Assembly: GCA_035222895.1 (NCBI GenBank) | Contig: JAVYIG010006605.1 | Span: 51,014-115,013 of the forward strand | Direction of reading: 5' to 3' | DNA: 64,000 nucleotides | Source of the DNA: Strongylocentrotus droebachiensis | Lineage: Eukaryota > Echinodermata > Echinoidea > Camarodonta > Strongylocentrotidae | Shown: piece by piece, positions 33,100 to 43,832 of the stretch | Numbering within the stretch: the stretch's first letter is position 1 | Layout of the letters: each line of letters begins with the position of its first letter | Translations under genes and position numbers: made by a program | The notes under the pieces: model-generated | Seen by the model: only the letters and a program-made list of their open reading frames with translations | Database searches by the model: none | Told to the model about the DNA's origin: nothing

Positions 33100-36000
33100 C
33101 TGATAAGAAATCATAAACAGATAATGGTTGGACACATAACGCAGGAGAAAAAACCAAATACGGAACGGTATTGTGTTCGCCTTTCCTACATGTCATGTCT
33201 ACAATTTCAGCCTATTTTGTTTAAAATATGAACGATACTACATTTCTGATATTGGTTTAAACAAAAAATTTCATCAAGCACAAAAAAGTCTTCATAATTT
33301 TCATTTTGCTGCATTTCTCAAATAACGACATTTTTTATTTTGTTAATGACCAAGATTTTGAGACTTAGAAATTCTGACAAATTGTTTTTTTTACCCTTAT
33401 CCTGGGTCTCTCTCTCTCTGTCTCTCTCTGTCTGTCTCTCTCTCTCTATCTCTCTTCTCTTCTCTCTCTCTCTCTCTCTTTCTCTCTCTCCCCTCTCTCT
33501 CTCTACCCCTCTCTCTCTCTCTCTCTCTTTCTCTCTCATTCTCATTCTCCATTCACTCAATATGCTCCTGATGAACCAAGACAAATTTTGACGATTTCAT
33601 CACTCACTGGTTCTTCAGAACTGCGTGCTTCCGGTGGAGTTTTGCCGTTATTTCCTTCTGGGAAATGGCAGACACTTGCTCCATCCTGACCCATGTCTCC
33701 ACTCCACGCTGTAGAGAGAAACATAGAGAGGAATTCTCAAGAAAAAGTATAGATCATTCAGAAAAACCACATGTATTAGTATTATTACTATTGATTTTCA
33801 CCATGTTTACTTTTACTTTTACTGATACTAGTAATATAACTTTTATCTTTACTATGCATAATGGTTACAGGCATTTCCCTGTACTGTGACGTACTGGATT
33901 TTGAGACATTTTCTTTTATACTACTATTACTATTACTAATATACTACAATTACAATTAAATTTGCTATTACCTCTACCATTACTGTTATATTTACGATTA
34001 AAATCACTATTGCTACATGTACTAATATTAATATCATAATTACTATTTATATTGCTGTTACTATAAATATAATTATTACTACTTTTACTGTTACTGTAAT
34101 ACTATTAATATTATTACTATTAATATTAATATTATTATCACCATTCCTGTTACCTTTATTCACCTGGTTACATGCAACTTCCTGTGGATCTATGACGTAC
34201 GGGACTTTAAGACAATATTTATTTCCTTCTTCCCTACTATCAACTGCACCTATTTCATGACAATTGTGGTCTTCATTTAGTGATGTAAGATACATTATCC
34301 AATCTTCTACAAAAGATGAAGTCCGTTTTCTGTTAAGGACACGGGATACATTTCATAGATCAAAACAACCTTGATATAGTTCACCTGAGGCTGATGGGGT
34401 TATCTTTACGGCCATCTTTCTTCGTCCCTCTTCTCCCTTAAACACCATAGTGGCCAAGATCCGAAAGAAGAGTATCCGCAAGGCCTTCCTCTTGATACTA
34501 CCATTGCGGTAACTGATGTTCAAGATCGCGACTGAAGACAGCATGATTCCGACCAAAGCAATGAAGGAGGTCGACAGATATTTCAAGGCGTGGGGATTAC
34601 TGTCACTCCGGCTTGTTTGTGGTATGACGTCACCGATGACGATCTGGGGACATGATTACAATGAGACGTATAAGTGTTCAGTTTATTATTAGGTAATTAT
34701 ATTTACAAACATAAGGTCCATCATGTCCGTCTTGTGGTGAGAATACTAGGACACCGTTTCGTTCTGCTACGGATCTACTTATCTAACTGAACTTACATCA
34801 CAATAGCCATTAGAAAATTATAAGAATTGATTGACAACATTTACTAGGAAATTTCATGTCAGGATATCGATCTCTCGGGGTAGCCGTTGCCAGATCTCCT
34901 AAGGTACATGTCCGAGTACAAGACATGAAACATTGGGGGAAAATACACCCTTATTTATGAAAGATAAAATTAGTGTTGACAGTTCTAAAAGGAGTTAAGC
35001 GAACCTTGGGACAGTTTGTTGTGGAAGGTTCACGAGATAAGAGGCTCACGAGACCCAAGATTTGCCATTTGTTGATCACGATGACTTTAGGAAACAAGAC
35101 AAAAGACGAAAGAGACTGGGCCGAAAGTTCACGAGAAAGAAATGCCACAGAAATCTTTCATTATTTTGTTGGGGTGGTCATAACATTTGGTGGTCATAAC
35201 ATTTAATTGAGGCTGCCTTCTACTAAGTTAAACCTTAACATTCAAAAGGAAAGCTTTCATCCATTCTTGTGGACTTTCGCAAGCCAAATAATTCTTTACA
35301 CAGTTTCTTGCCGTCTGCAGCCTCGAGATCACTGGAGCTATTAAGGTGATAGTGAACAACTAAAGTTCTTACTCAGTGAAGAATCACTTTAGCTTGAGAA
35401 AATCTAAAGGATAAAAGCTTGCCTACTAAATGCCAATGTTGGCAGTAGCCTAAAGTACATGTCAAGACCGGATTCATTGACGTAATGGACCTTTGATCTT
35501 TTGCACATTCTGCTGACTTTCTTCACCCACCTGAAAGATAGTGACACCAAGAACCACCGAGATACAGGTAGAAACGCGTTCGCCGCTCTTGACTGGGATA
35601 AAGAATGACGCGATGCCGACGGCGTTGAGAAGCATGACGGGGACGATGATGAAAAAGACGTAGTGATGCGGAAGCCGTTCGAGCTTTATAGCAACTACCA
35701 AATCCGAAAACGCATATTCACTTGCTTGGTCAAATCTCAACAGCGATACATGGATCATACTGATGACGTCCCACGAGAGAGGACGGTTACCGGCACGGTG
35801 TTTTAGGACCCCCGGAACGAGCACGACACTGGTGTTGAAGAGATCCAGTGAAGTAATCAACAGGGAGCAAGTCTGGGTGTCGAAGGGGAAGAGGGCGAGG
35901 TTCATAGCACAAGCGGTGCTATGCAAGAGGTTGGTTTCCAGAGTGACCTGACCATCGTTCTTGATGAACACTTTGATATCTTCTGGGTTCTTTAGGATGC

Positions 36001-39000
36001 GAGAGTCCTCGGAATCTCTAGAAGGTGGGCAGAAAGAATGGGAAGGAAAGAGAGAAGGGGACATTTTTGGGGGGATAAGTTTTATTGGTCAGAAAACACA
36101 ATGATTTACAAAATATGCGTTACAATTTTTGTTGGCAGAAAAATAAATGAATAATAAAAAAAAAAACATAGCATGTACTTCTGTATACATTATGATCATT
36201 TGTCATTACGCCCCACAATTGGCCGTAATCTGAGTACGAAGTTAGAATACATTCCTTAGTTCATGGTTGAAAGGAGCGAGTGACGTCAAAGAGTGAATTC
36301 CATCTCGGCTGCACCTAACATATAATGATGATATTCATTTCACAATTCACATCCTTCTAAGTTTCCGGAAGTAACATTTAAAGGTTTTATTGCACAACAG
36401 AACATCTTTTGGAATAAATAGTGCACCTACAAGATAAATGAAAGGACGGGCGTTCATTAAACTAATCGTTTCTTCTAGAATTATAAGCAATCGCACCGAT
36501 CTATCTCTTGTATTCTTCCTGTTTCAATACATTTGGCTTCTAACGTCGACATCAACTGAGCTATTTTAATTACAAAAGGTATACCTCCATAGATGGAGGA
36601 TTCTGTGGATGAGTAGCTTAAGGAGTGGGATTTCTGAAAGTAGAATTGATCTCGGGGAGAATGAATTACTTCATAGAATATGGGACAGGGAGTTGTGGCA
36701 TTCCATGGTCGCCAACATCTCAGGACATGGCACGTAAAGAAGAAGAAGACACCTCCACCTATATGTGTTGTCCAAAGTGTGATTAATTCGCACTTTTCTG
36801 AACAATTTCTTACGAGTCGTAGAATAATAGGCCCTACTCACGAGTTTCCGAGACGGATGGACGGCGTCCAGACTAGTCTGCAGGGGAGTGTGAGAACTGT
36901 TATGTTGCCATAGTGACCAGACATCCATGTTAGACGTTCATCTCTCCATACCTTTAAATGTAGGTATTAAAAACGACTGGGTGTTAAGGATTACACTTTT
37001 GTAAATTGTTACAGCCTCGTTCAATACATGACGCGGTAAACCAACGCATGCATAAAACGGCGGGTTTTACGTCATTAAAAAAAAAACGCCGCGTTTTATA
37101 CTGCTTCATATCTGACCGAGGCTCAAGCTACGGTCACAAAGGTTCGTACGAACCTCCCCCTGTTTTTCCATTGTCTTCCCGAATTTCCATTGATTGAAAA
37201 TCGTTCGTACGGCGTTCGTAGCAGTTCGTAATGGCATTTGTAACTGCACGTTCATTTTGTGCTCCGACATTTGTTCTTGCGACCTTTCCTACGGGTTTTA
37301 ATCATCAAAAGGTTAGGGTTACGGTTGCAATAGGGTTTTAGGTTCGGTTAAGGGTTAGGTTAAGGTGAAGTGTTGGGTCCAGGGTTGAATTCGGTTAGTG
37401 TAGGAAACTGGAGCAAAACAATGTCGTACAGGCGGATCATATTTGTCCTTCTGCGTTTTATTCATTCTGTTATGGCCCCAATATTTTCACTTGTCTCTTC
37501 TATAGTTTTCCAATCGTATAATGTTATTAGGAGCAAGTGCCCGATTGACTTACCACTGTGATTGTGGATGTTCCAATCATACCTTGCTTCTTTTCGTTCT
37601 GTGATAAATTAAAAAGTAAATAGAATGAAGAAAAAATCGCGATAGAAAAGGTTGAATAGGAATTACAGTTTAGACATTAACAAATAGATAAGTAAATACA
37701 CGAATAAATGAATGAATAAGTAAATAAATAAGTATAGCCTAAAGTGTAAGAAACTATAGAGGTGTCTTCTGAAATTAAATTTGGAAGGGTGATGTCACTT
37801 GACCCAAGAGATCTTCCCAGACAATTTTATCCACACACTGGTTTACGTTGATAGAATCGCAAAATAGTATACCATGTCTTTTGTCTTGTAATTAGGCCTA
37901 CATGATCACTAGAATTTTCGAAGAAAAAAAAAATTCAATATTGTTTTACTATGTTTACAATCTAATACGATTATTTTGGAAATTTAATCCTGACGAGCAA
38001 CTTTGCCTTTGTTTTTGCCCCTCTGCATACTCTATCGTTTACCATTTTATGTCCCCCTTTGTCATTTACTAGTTTTTCTTGTTATGTTTGTATTCGTATT
38101 CCTTTGTATAATAATATAGTATTAATAACTGCTTTGAGAGAAATAGTTGTTTTTATACGCTCAAGGGAAGGTTAGAATTGTGCTATTGCCCGAGGCGTGC
38201 CGAGGGCAATAGCCCAATTGTAACCTTCCCGAGAGCGTATGAAAACAATTATATACCTCACTTAAGAAATCCAGCCATCTGATTGGTCGAAATTGCATTC
38301 ATAAACTTTAACTGTTCCTGTAAAATTACCGGTAACCATGGTTAAAACAGTTCTAAAATCCCAATAACCATGGTTACCGGGAAAATAGTTCAGTCTCCAT
38401 GGTTACCCCATAGGTTTACATGTTAAAAAATGGTTTGAGCGATCGAGGATACCGTACGTGTGCGAAGAATTGGTCGGTATTTTCATACAAGACAAGACAA
38501 TTCCAAAGAAGACAAAAATGGCTCAAGAATCTCTCCCAAGATTTCAACTTATCAAATGCAAGACTCGCTGACAGCAAGAACAACAAAAAGGGTACGTGAA
38601 ATTATCCATAAACATGTTCGTTTAGTTGCTGAAAAAGCATAGACGTAGACTCTAGACGAAAATAGATCTAGTTGTGAGGGTGTCTGATCGCGCACCCGAT
38701 GTTGTGTGTTAAAATTATTCCCATAGATATTGTACGCAATGCAGTCTACGTGCAGTCTACGTGCATTGCGCGACCATGCAAGAAAAGTCAAGTTTTTTTT
38801 CTTCAATTCGAGATTCAAACCTTTATCTGTTGTGATCCTGAAGGTGATACTCAATAAGTGAGGTGTCATATGAAGAGGCAGGTTCTTCTCCTGTTTCCCC
38901 ACAGGGCCGGCCCACCCCCAAAATTGTAAAAATATCTTGCTTAGACTAGAATCTAGATCTAGTCTACTCTCAAAGATACACTCATAAAAAACAACCGTGC

Positions 39001-42000
39001 AGTCTACGTGCATTGCGCGACCATGCAAGAAAAGTCAAGTTTTTTTTTTCAATTCGAGATTCAAACCTTTATCTGTTGTGATCCTGAAGGTGAAACTCAA
39101 TAAGTGAGGTGTCATATGAAGAGGCAGGTTCTTCTCCTATTTCGCCACAGGGCCGGCCCACCCCCAAAATTGTAAAAATATCTTGCTTAGACTAGAATCT
39201 AGATCTAGTTCTACTCTCAAAGATACACTCATAAAAAACAACCGTGCAGATAAACTACAGAAAGGCCAAGGTGGTGTCATTAGTTGACTCTTTTGTTTTC
39301 GGCATATAAAAGTATTAATGACTGCTTTAATATTCGAGAAATAGTTGTTTTTATACGCTCTCGTGAAGGTTACAATTGGGCTATTGCCCTCGGCACGCCT
39401 CGGGCAATAGCACAATTCTAACCTTCCCTTGAGCGTATAAAAACAACTATTTCTCTCAAAGCAGTCATTAATACTATACTATTTCATCATCAAGAAGATG
39501 AAAAAATCTTGGGAGAGTTTCTTCAGCCATTTTTGCCTTCGGTTTGAAATTACCGACCAATTCTTCGCACACGTACGGTATCCGCGATCACTCAAACCAG
39601 TGAACTGATGGGTATTTCACCAAGACTGAACTATTTTCCCGGTAACCATGGTAACTGGGATTTTAGAACTATTTTTTTAGAACTATTACATGGGTTTGGA
39701 ATTTTACCGGGAATTTTACAGGAATAGTTAAAGTTTATGAATGCAATTTCGACCAATCAGATGGCTGGATTTCTTAAGTGAGGTATATAATGTACAATAT
39801 TTTGTATTTGCATGTTTTGTTTTTCTTACTGGAATGTAAAAAATATAAATGAAATAAAATGAAATATTATCCGTTAGGCTATATAGATATCATTCTCGCA
39901 TTACGTAATACCTCAATGTCGTGTTCACACATTTCAATAGGTGACACACAGGGCTACTAACATTGCAGTAGGTTGATTTTTCGAAAGTAACCGCGACCGT
40001 GTTTGCTGAAAATTTCGGTAATTTTCCACTTCTTACCACATCCTTTACGGACTGTAGGGTCAGATGCACAGTGACTGGAAGCGGATTTCTACCTTCCACG
40101 GATGGTATTTCTGTGACGTCATAATCTTGACCAATCAAGTCTGAACGCAGCTTCGTCCATGGTGATGGGTTGGGTGCTAGTTAGAAAGCAGAAATGAGAA
40201 GAAAAAATATGTTCAGGTTATCATGATCAAAGAAGTCTGAATGCAGCTATATACTCCACGGTGAGTGGTTGCGTGCTATAGCCAGAAACCATAAATGAGA
40301 AAGGAATATGTTCAAGTCATCATGATCAACGAAGTCTGAACGCAGCTTACTCCATGGTGATTGGTTGTGTGCTAGTTAGAAAGCAGAAATGAGAAAGAAA
40401 TATGTTCAAGTCATCAAAATCAAACAATTCTGTACGCAGCTTACTCCATGGTGATTGGTTACGTGCTAGTCAGAAAGCAGAAATGGGAAAAAAATATGTC
40501 CAGGTCATCATGTTCAAAGAAGTCTGAACGCAGCTTTCCCCACTGTGATTGGTTGTGTGCTAGTCAGAAAGCAGAATGCGAAATAAATGTGTTCAAGTCA
40601 TCAAAATCAAACAAGTCTGAACGCAGCTTACTCCATGGTGATTGGTCACGTGCTAGTCAGAGAGTAGAAATGGGACAGAAATATGTTCAAGTCATCAAGA
40701 TCAAATAAGTCTGAACGCAGCTCACTCCGTGGTAATTGGTTGCGTGCTAGTCAGAAAGCAGAAATGAGAAATAAATATGTTCAGGTCATCATGTTCAAAG
40801 AAGTTTGAACGCAGCTTTTCCCACTGCGATTAGTTGGGTGCTATTCAGAAAGCAGAAATGAGAAAAAAATATGTACAGGTCATCATGATCAACGAAGTCT
40901 GAACGCAGCTATATACTCCACGGCGATTGGTTGCGTGCTATAGTCAGAAAACATAAATATGTTCAAGCATGGACTTCGTAGTAGGGTCCATGGTTCAAGT
41001 CATCAAAATCAAACAAGTCTGAACGCAGCTTACTCCATGGTGATTGGTTGCGTGCTAGTTAGAAAGCAGAAATGGGAAAGAAATATGTTTAAGTTCGCTG
41101 GTCTCATCTTGAGGATATTGCTAGAAACAACTCAAATGGCTATCGACGTGCAGACGAGACCATCATGCAAACGCTGCCTACATCGTATGAGTTATTTTAA
41201 CGTTTTCTGTGTACAGGATCTACGGGGGGGGGGGTTAGGGGGTTTAAACCCCCCCCCCCCCCCTTGGGCGGCCCCCCCCCCCCCAAAAAAAAAAAAAAAA
41301 AAAAAAAAAGGGAAAAAAAAGAAAAAAAGAAAGAAAAAAAGAAAGAAAAAAGAACGCACGCTACGCTGGAGAGAAACCCTTTCAAGTGCAAATATTGTGA
41401 GAAGATATTCAACTCATCTGGTAACTTAACCAATCACATGATAACTCTGGATATAACTGTGTATTAAACTGTTACTTGATTTAAAAAGACGTTATCATGC
41501 ACTGCTTTTTATGGTCTCCATTGTGTTAATAGATGCCAGGAAAACATCACTTACGGGGTTCAAATAAACACCCCAAAAAAAATCGGCTCGCCGCTTCGCG
41601 GCTCGTGGGCGATGCTCCGCGTCGTCATTATTTTGGTCAAACCCCCCCCCCCTTAGCAAAAAGCTAGATCCGCCCCTGAGTGTATCATTAATGTATACAT
41701 TATTGTAGCCATAACAACGGCGTTCTTTGCAGCTGGAGTCCTCTACATGTAGCTCGATCCGACTGCAAAACGATTTTGAGAGATAATTCAATAATTATTG
41801 CCTTATATAAATGTAAAATATTTTTTAGTTTGCTAAATAATGATAAATAAATAAATAAAACAGAGGAAGTATACAGCTTTTTCGGTCTCGCGAACATAAA
41901 ATAATAATGTTCTTTTTTTTCTCTCACTCTCTCTCTCTTTCTCGTTCTCTCTCTCTATCTCTCTCTCTCCGTCTCTCTTTTTCTTTTTCTTTCACTTTCG

Positions 42001-42288
42001 TCCTTTCGTCCTTTCGAGATAATTCTCTTTCTTGTACTGTTAAGGACGTCCATTCTTTACTTTTCTCAAACCCCAATGAATGAAACCAATGCCCGTCGAC
42101 TAAAGAAAAATACAAGTAGGGTTAAAATAAATCAAAGTCATCTTAATTAAATAACAATTAAATCATAAAGATATCAATCAAAACGAAATCATTTCAAACC
42201 CTTCCTTACCCTTTTCGCATGTACTCTGACACACCAGTACACATACCACGCCCAAGACCACAATCCAATGAACTCGAGATACAGCCAT
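32965..42288 (-). CDS. LGIC-A: nicotinic-receptor-like Cys-loop channel subunit, 8 exons
   Basis: Whole-gene entry; exons follow. Joined exons give 1356 nt, 451 residues. The order is signal peptide (MAVSRVHWIVVLGVV...), extracellular domain with Cys-loop C161-C175 (CAMNLALFPFDTQTC), M1, M2 (SGERVSTC, Leu 9', Asp 20'), M3, a short loop and M4 with tail KHD. As in LGIC-B, loop C lacks paired cysteines and Trp-x-Pro-Asp is Trp-Thr-Pro-Ser. Exons 1-4 have the same lengths as in LGIC-B, and exons 5-8 differ by 3, 6, 3 and 9 nt, so the pair arose by tandem duplication. Two minisatellites derived from its own exons flank exons 2 and 8. The ligand is unknown; cation selectivity is inferred from the Gly-Glu before M2. 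Confidence 0.9.
33405..33547. repeat. (TC)n microsatellite
   Basis: A long imperfect TC run between LGIC-A exons 7 and 8. Serine/leucine- or glutamate/arginine-rich frames over it are artefacts. Confidence 0.9.
33608..33708 (-). CDS. LGIC-A exon 7: cytoplasmic loop
   Basis: 101 nt, acceptor TTCTCTCTACAG, donor CCA|GTGAGT, phases 1 to 0. Polar loop (GNNGKTPPEARSSEEP). The (TC)n run at 33405-33547 lies in the next intron. Confidence 0.8.
34385..34643 (-). CDS. LGIC-A exon 6: end of M2, M3 and start of loop
   Basis: 259 nt, acceptor GTCCCCAG, donor CTCAG|GTGAAC, phases 0 to 1. It encodes IVIGDVIPQTS, M3 (ALKYLSTSFIALVGIMLSS) and the amphipathic [18 protein letters not shown] shared with LGIC-B. 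Confidence 0.95.
35531..36017 (-). CDS. LGIC-A exon 5: Cys-loop, M1 and most of M2
   Basis: 487 nt, acceptor CCTTCTAG, donor TTTCAG|GTGGGT, phases 2 to 0. It contains the Cys-loop, M1 (FFIIVPVMLLNAVGIASFF) and M2 to VTIFQ. Confidence 0.95.
36842..36951 (-). CDS. LGIC-A exon 4
   Basis: 110 nt, phases 0 to 2, acceptor TTTAAAG, donor CTC|GTGAGT. It encodes WRDERLTWMSGHYGNITV and VWTPSIRLGN. One Asn-x-Thr glycosylation site (NIT) is visible. Confidence 0.9.
37554..37598 (-). CDS. LGIC-A exon 3: 45-nt mini-exon
   Basis: Acceptor TTTATCACAG, donor GTG|GTAAGT. It encodes NEKKQGMIGTSTITV in phase 0, the counterpart of LGIC-B exon 3. Confidence 0.9.
38118..39787. mobile_element. Composite inverted-repeat element with two hairpins and an inner duplication
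   Basis: Segment 38247-38560 is repeated inverted at 39487-39787 (ends CCTCACTTAAGAAATCCAGC). A self-complementary hairpin of about 110 bp around CTATTGCCCGAGGCGTGCC occurs at about 38145-38255 and again at about 39345-39455. Between them a block of about 253 bp is directly duplicated (38745-38999 and 39000-39245). It lies in LGIC-A intron 2. A short reading starting MAQESLPRF or MAEETLPRF in the arms recalls the N-terminus of some mobile-element proteins, but no enzyme domain is present. Confidence 0.75.
39893..40000 (+). repeat. Dispersed repeat R110, copy 3
   Basis: Contains GGTGACACACAGGGCTACTA and GATTTTTCGAAAGTAACCG. It ends about 35 bp from LGIC-A exon 2, in intron 2. Confidence 0.55.
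40037..40176 (-). CDS. LGIC-A exon 2: N-terminal ligand-binding domain
   Basis: 140 nt, acceptor TTTCTAACTAG, donor GTG|GTAAGA, phases 1 to 0. It encodes SPWTKLRSDL, YDVTEIP and LPVTVHLTLQSVKDV. Its first 37 bp are unit 1 of the tandem array at 40139-41110. Confidence 0.9.
40139..41110 (-). repeat. Tandem array of the exon 2 splice acceptor (about 10 units)
   Basis: Units begin near 40139, 40235, 40334, 40429, 40522, 40615, 40709, 40803, 40897 and 41017, mostly 93-99 bp apart, the last spacing 120 bp. Each holds, on the minus strand, a 3' splice-site-like CTAG or TATAG followed by the start of exon 2 (readings like NQSPWSKLRSD). Unit 1 is the true exon edge; the rest lie upstream of it in intron 1. 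Confidence 0.9.
41216..41680. mobile_element. Degraded transposon with G/C and A homopolymers
   Basis: Runs from AGGATCTACGGGGG to CTAGATCCGCCCCTG, end sequences of hAT-like style. It contains poly-C, poly-A and AAAG-rich tracts and a zinc-finger fragment. Boundaries are approximate. Confidence 0.35.
41350..41450 (+). pseudogene. C2H2 zinc-finger fragment with frameshift
   Basis: A linker-like GEKPF reading is followed, after one extra base, by KCKYCEKIFNSSGNLTNHM, a C2H2 finger with Cys-x2-Cys and the first His. The second His and any further fingers are absent. It looks like a captured exon scrap in repeat sequence. Confidence 0.5.
41935..42000. repeat. (TC)n microsatellite
   Basis: Imperfect TC run upstream of the exon 2 array, in LGIC-A intron 1. 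Confidence 0.8.
42210..42288 (-). CDS. LGIC-A exon 1: start and signal peptide
   Basis: ATG at 42288 in context GACGATGGC, then the hydrophobic leader VHWIVVLGVVCVLV. Donor is AAAAGG|GTAAGG, exit phase 1, 79 nt as in the paralogue. Confidence 0.85.
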
Positions 42289-43340
42289 CGTCGATCACCA
42301 ATAAATTCATCAATGTGTTCTTCTCACAAACCGTCAGACTCTTACAACAATTATCTATACACGCGACGCGCTTACCGACGTGGCGTATTTTCATCAAATG
42401 TCTGACGGAAAACAATCTCGCAAACCCATTAGATTAATTGATAGAATTAAGTGGTGCAATAACGTCTTTCTCTTAACCCTTTGACTAATGAATTCTGTCA
42501 TTCCCATAGGCTTAATACAGGGGCCACCCGGTTCAGGTAGGCAATGGGTTAACGAGGGACGTCGCATACATTTGGAAAAGGACGTGGATGATATTTTGTT
42601 TGCTCTACTAATTACATATTCTCTCTAAGAACAGGAAATTTCCTTTTTGCAATTTACAATAGCAGATTGCACTTTAGTTAATTAGATTCCGTTGACGCGT
42701 GATATTACTAATTGAAATTTCTGCATCACTTAGAAAGTAATAATGGGAGAATGTGAAAATGAATTAAAGTTAACTAAATAGCATGCTCTAAAGCCCGGAC
42801 CTTCCTGTTCATGATGTTAATCAAAAGTGGCGTTAGCTTCAGGGGGCTCATGCAGGAGTACGCGCCCCTTCCAAATCAGTCGGCAAAAAAGGGGGAAAGG
42901 AAAAGAGGAAGAGGGAGAGAGAGAGAGGGAGAAAGAGTGAGACGTATGTAGAGACAGAGACAGAACACTGGAAAGAGGGAAATAGACAGACAGATGGAGA
43001 GAAAGAGAGAGAGAGAGGGGTGGGGGAGGGGAGAGAGAAGGGGTTATCAATAATGAAATAAGTTTGCCTATATGACTTAATGAATAATATGCAATTGCTA
43101 CGTCACAATCACAATGATACTAGGTATTTGAGCGCGCATTGCTATAATCATATTGTTACGTCATGTGTAAGCAACGCGGTGCGCCTTCGAACGCAACACA
43201 TTCCAAAATAAGTACAGGGTATAAACAAAACAAACAGTTGTATAACTTGTTCATAAACAAATAGGAAAAAGATGAAGGAAGAACAAAACAGTTTAACTTT
43301 AAAACATTAATTTTCAACAAAAAAATTGTAGCTAGTTAGA
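42289..43340. other. Divergent intergenic region between LGIC-A and the LRR gene
   Basis: The two genes are transcribed away from each other from this 1.05-kb stretch, so it should hold both promoters. No TATA box or CpG-rich island is obvious. A GA-rich tract lies at 42895-43035. Confidence 0.5.
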
Positions 43341-43832
43341 ATGGAAGGCCAGGAAGACCAAGAGTCAACAGATCAACGCGGGATTCGCTCATTTTTCTCT
43401 AAGATCAAACAACGGGCTGTGAACTCGCTCATCTGTTCCTCGGCCAACGTAGTCCCAGTCAACGACCAAAGCGTACCGGGCGACGCTCCAGCACAGCAGA
43501 CCGAAAACGAAGCCTCCGCTTCGTGTTCCGTACGGAATTCTCGCACGTTCGGCGTTGTTGATCTGAAAATCGAGGCCCTCGATGTCGTCAAAATCGAGGA
43601 CGAAGATGAGAACGGCGTTGAGACGTACGAGATCGTCGAAGACTACAATCCGGAGCTCATCGAGCCAGACGATGATGATATTTGGGAGGATAATATGTGG
43701 AAAAAGCTAGATTTAATGAAAAACGACAGAAAGCCCATCGACTTTCGTCTCTATCTCGTTGATATGGTCCGTTATTCGGCGAAAATCGACGACCTGAAGA
43801 GCATGGGCATATATATCATGCAACTTCAACGG
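43341..43832 (+). CDS. LRRC75-like exon 1
   Basis: ATG in context TTAGAATGG with an in-frame stop 12 nt upstream; 492 nt, donor CGG|GTAAGG, phase 0. Acidic run IEPDDDDIWEDN, then a helical segment. Confidence 0.85.

Noticed and set aside
33340-33591. Frames rich in Ser/Leu or Glu/Arg over TC runs (also near 42900, 44300 and 60850)
   Set aside because: They are translations of dinucleotide repeats.
38745-39245. The 253-bp direct duplication as an assembly error
   Set aside because: The copies differ at several positions, and the surrounding element is complex. An assembly artefact is not fully excluded, but real duplication is simpler.
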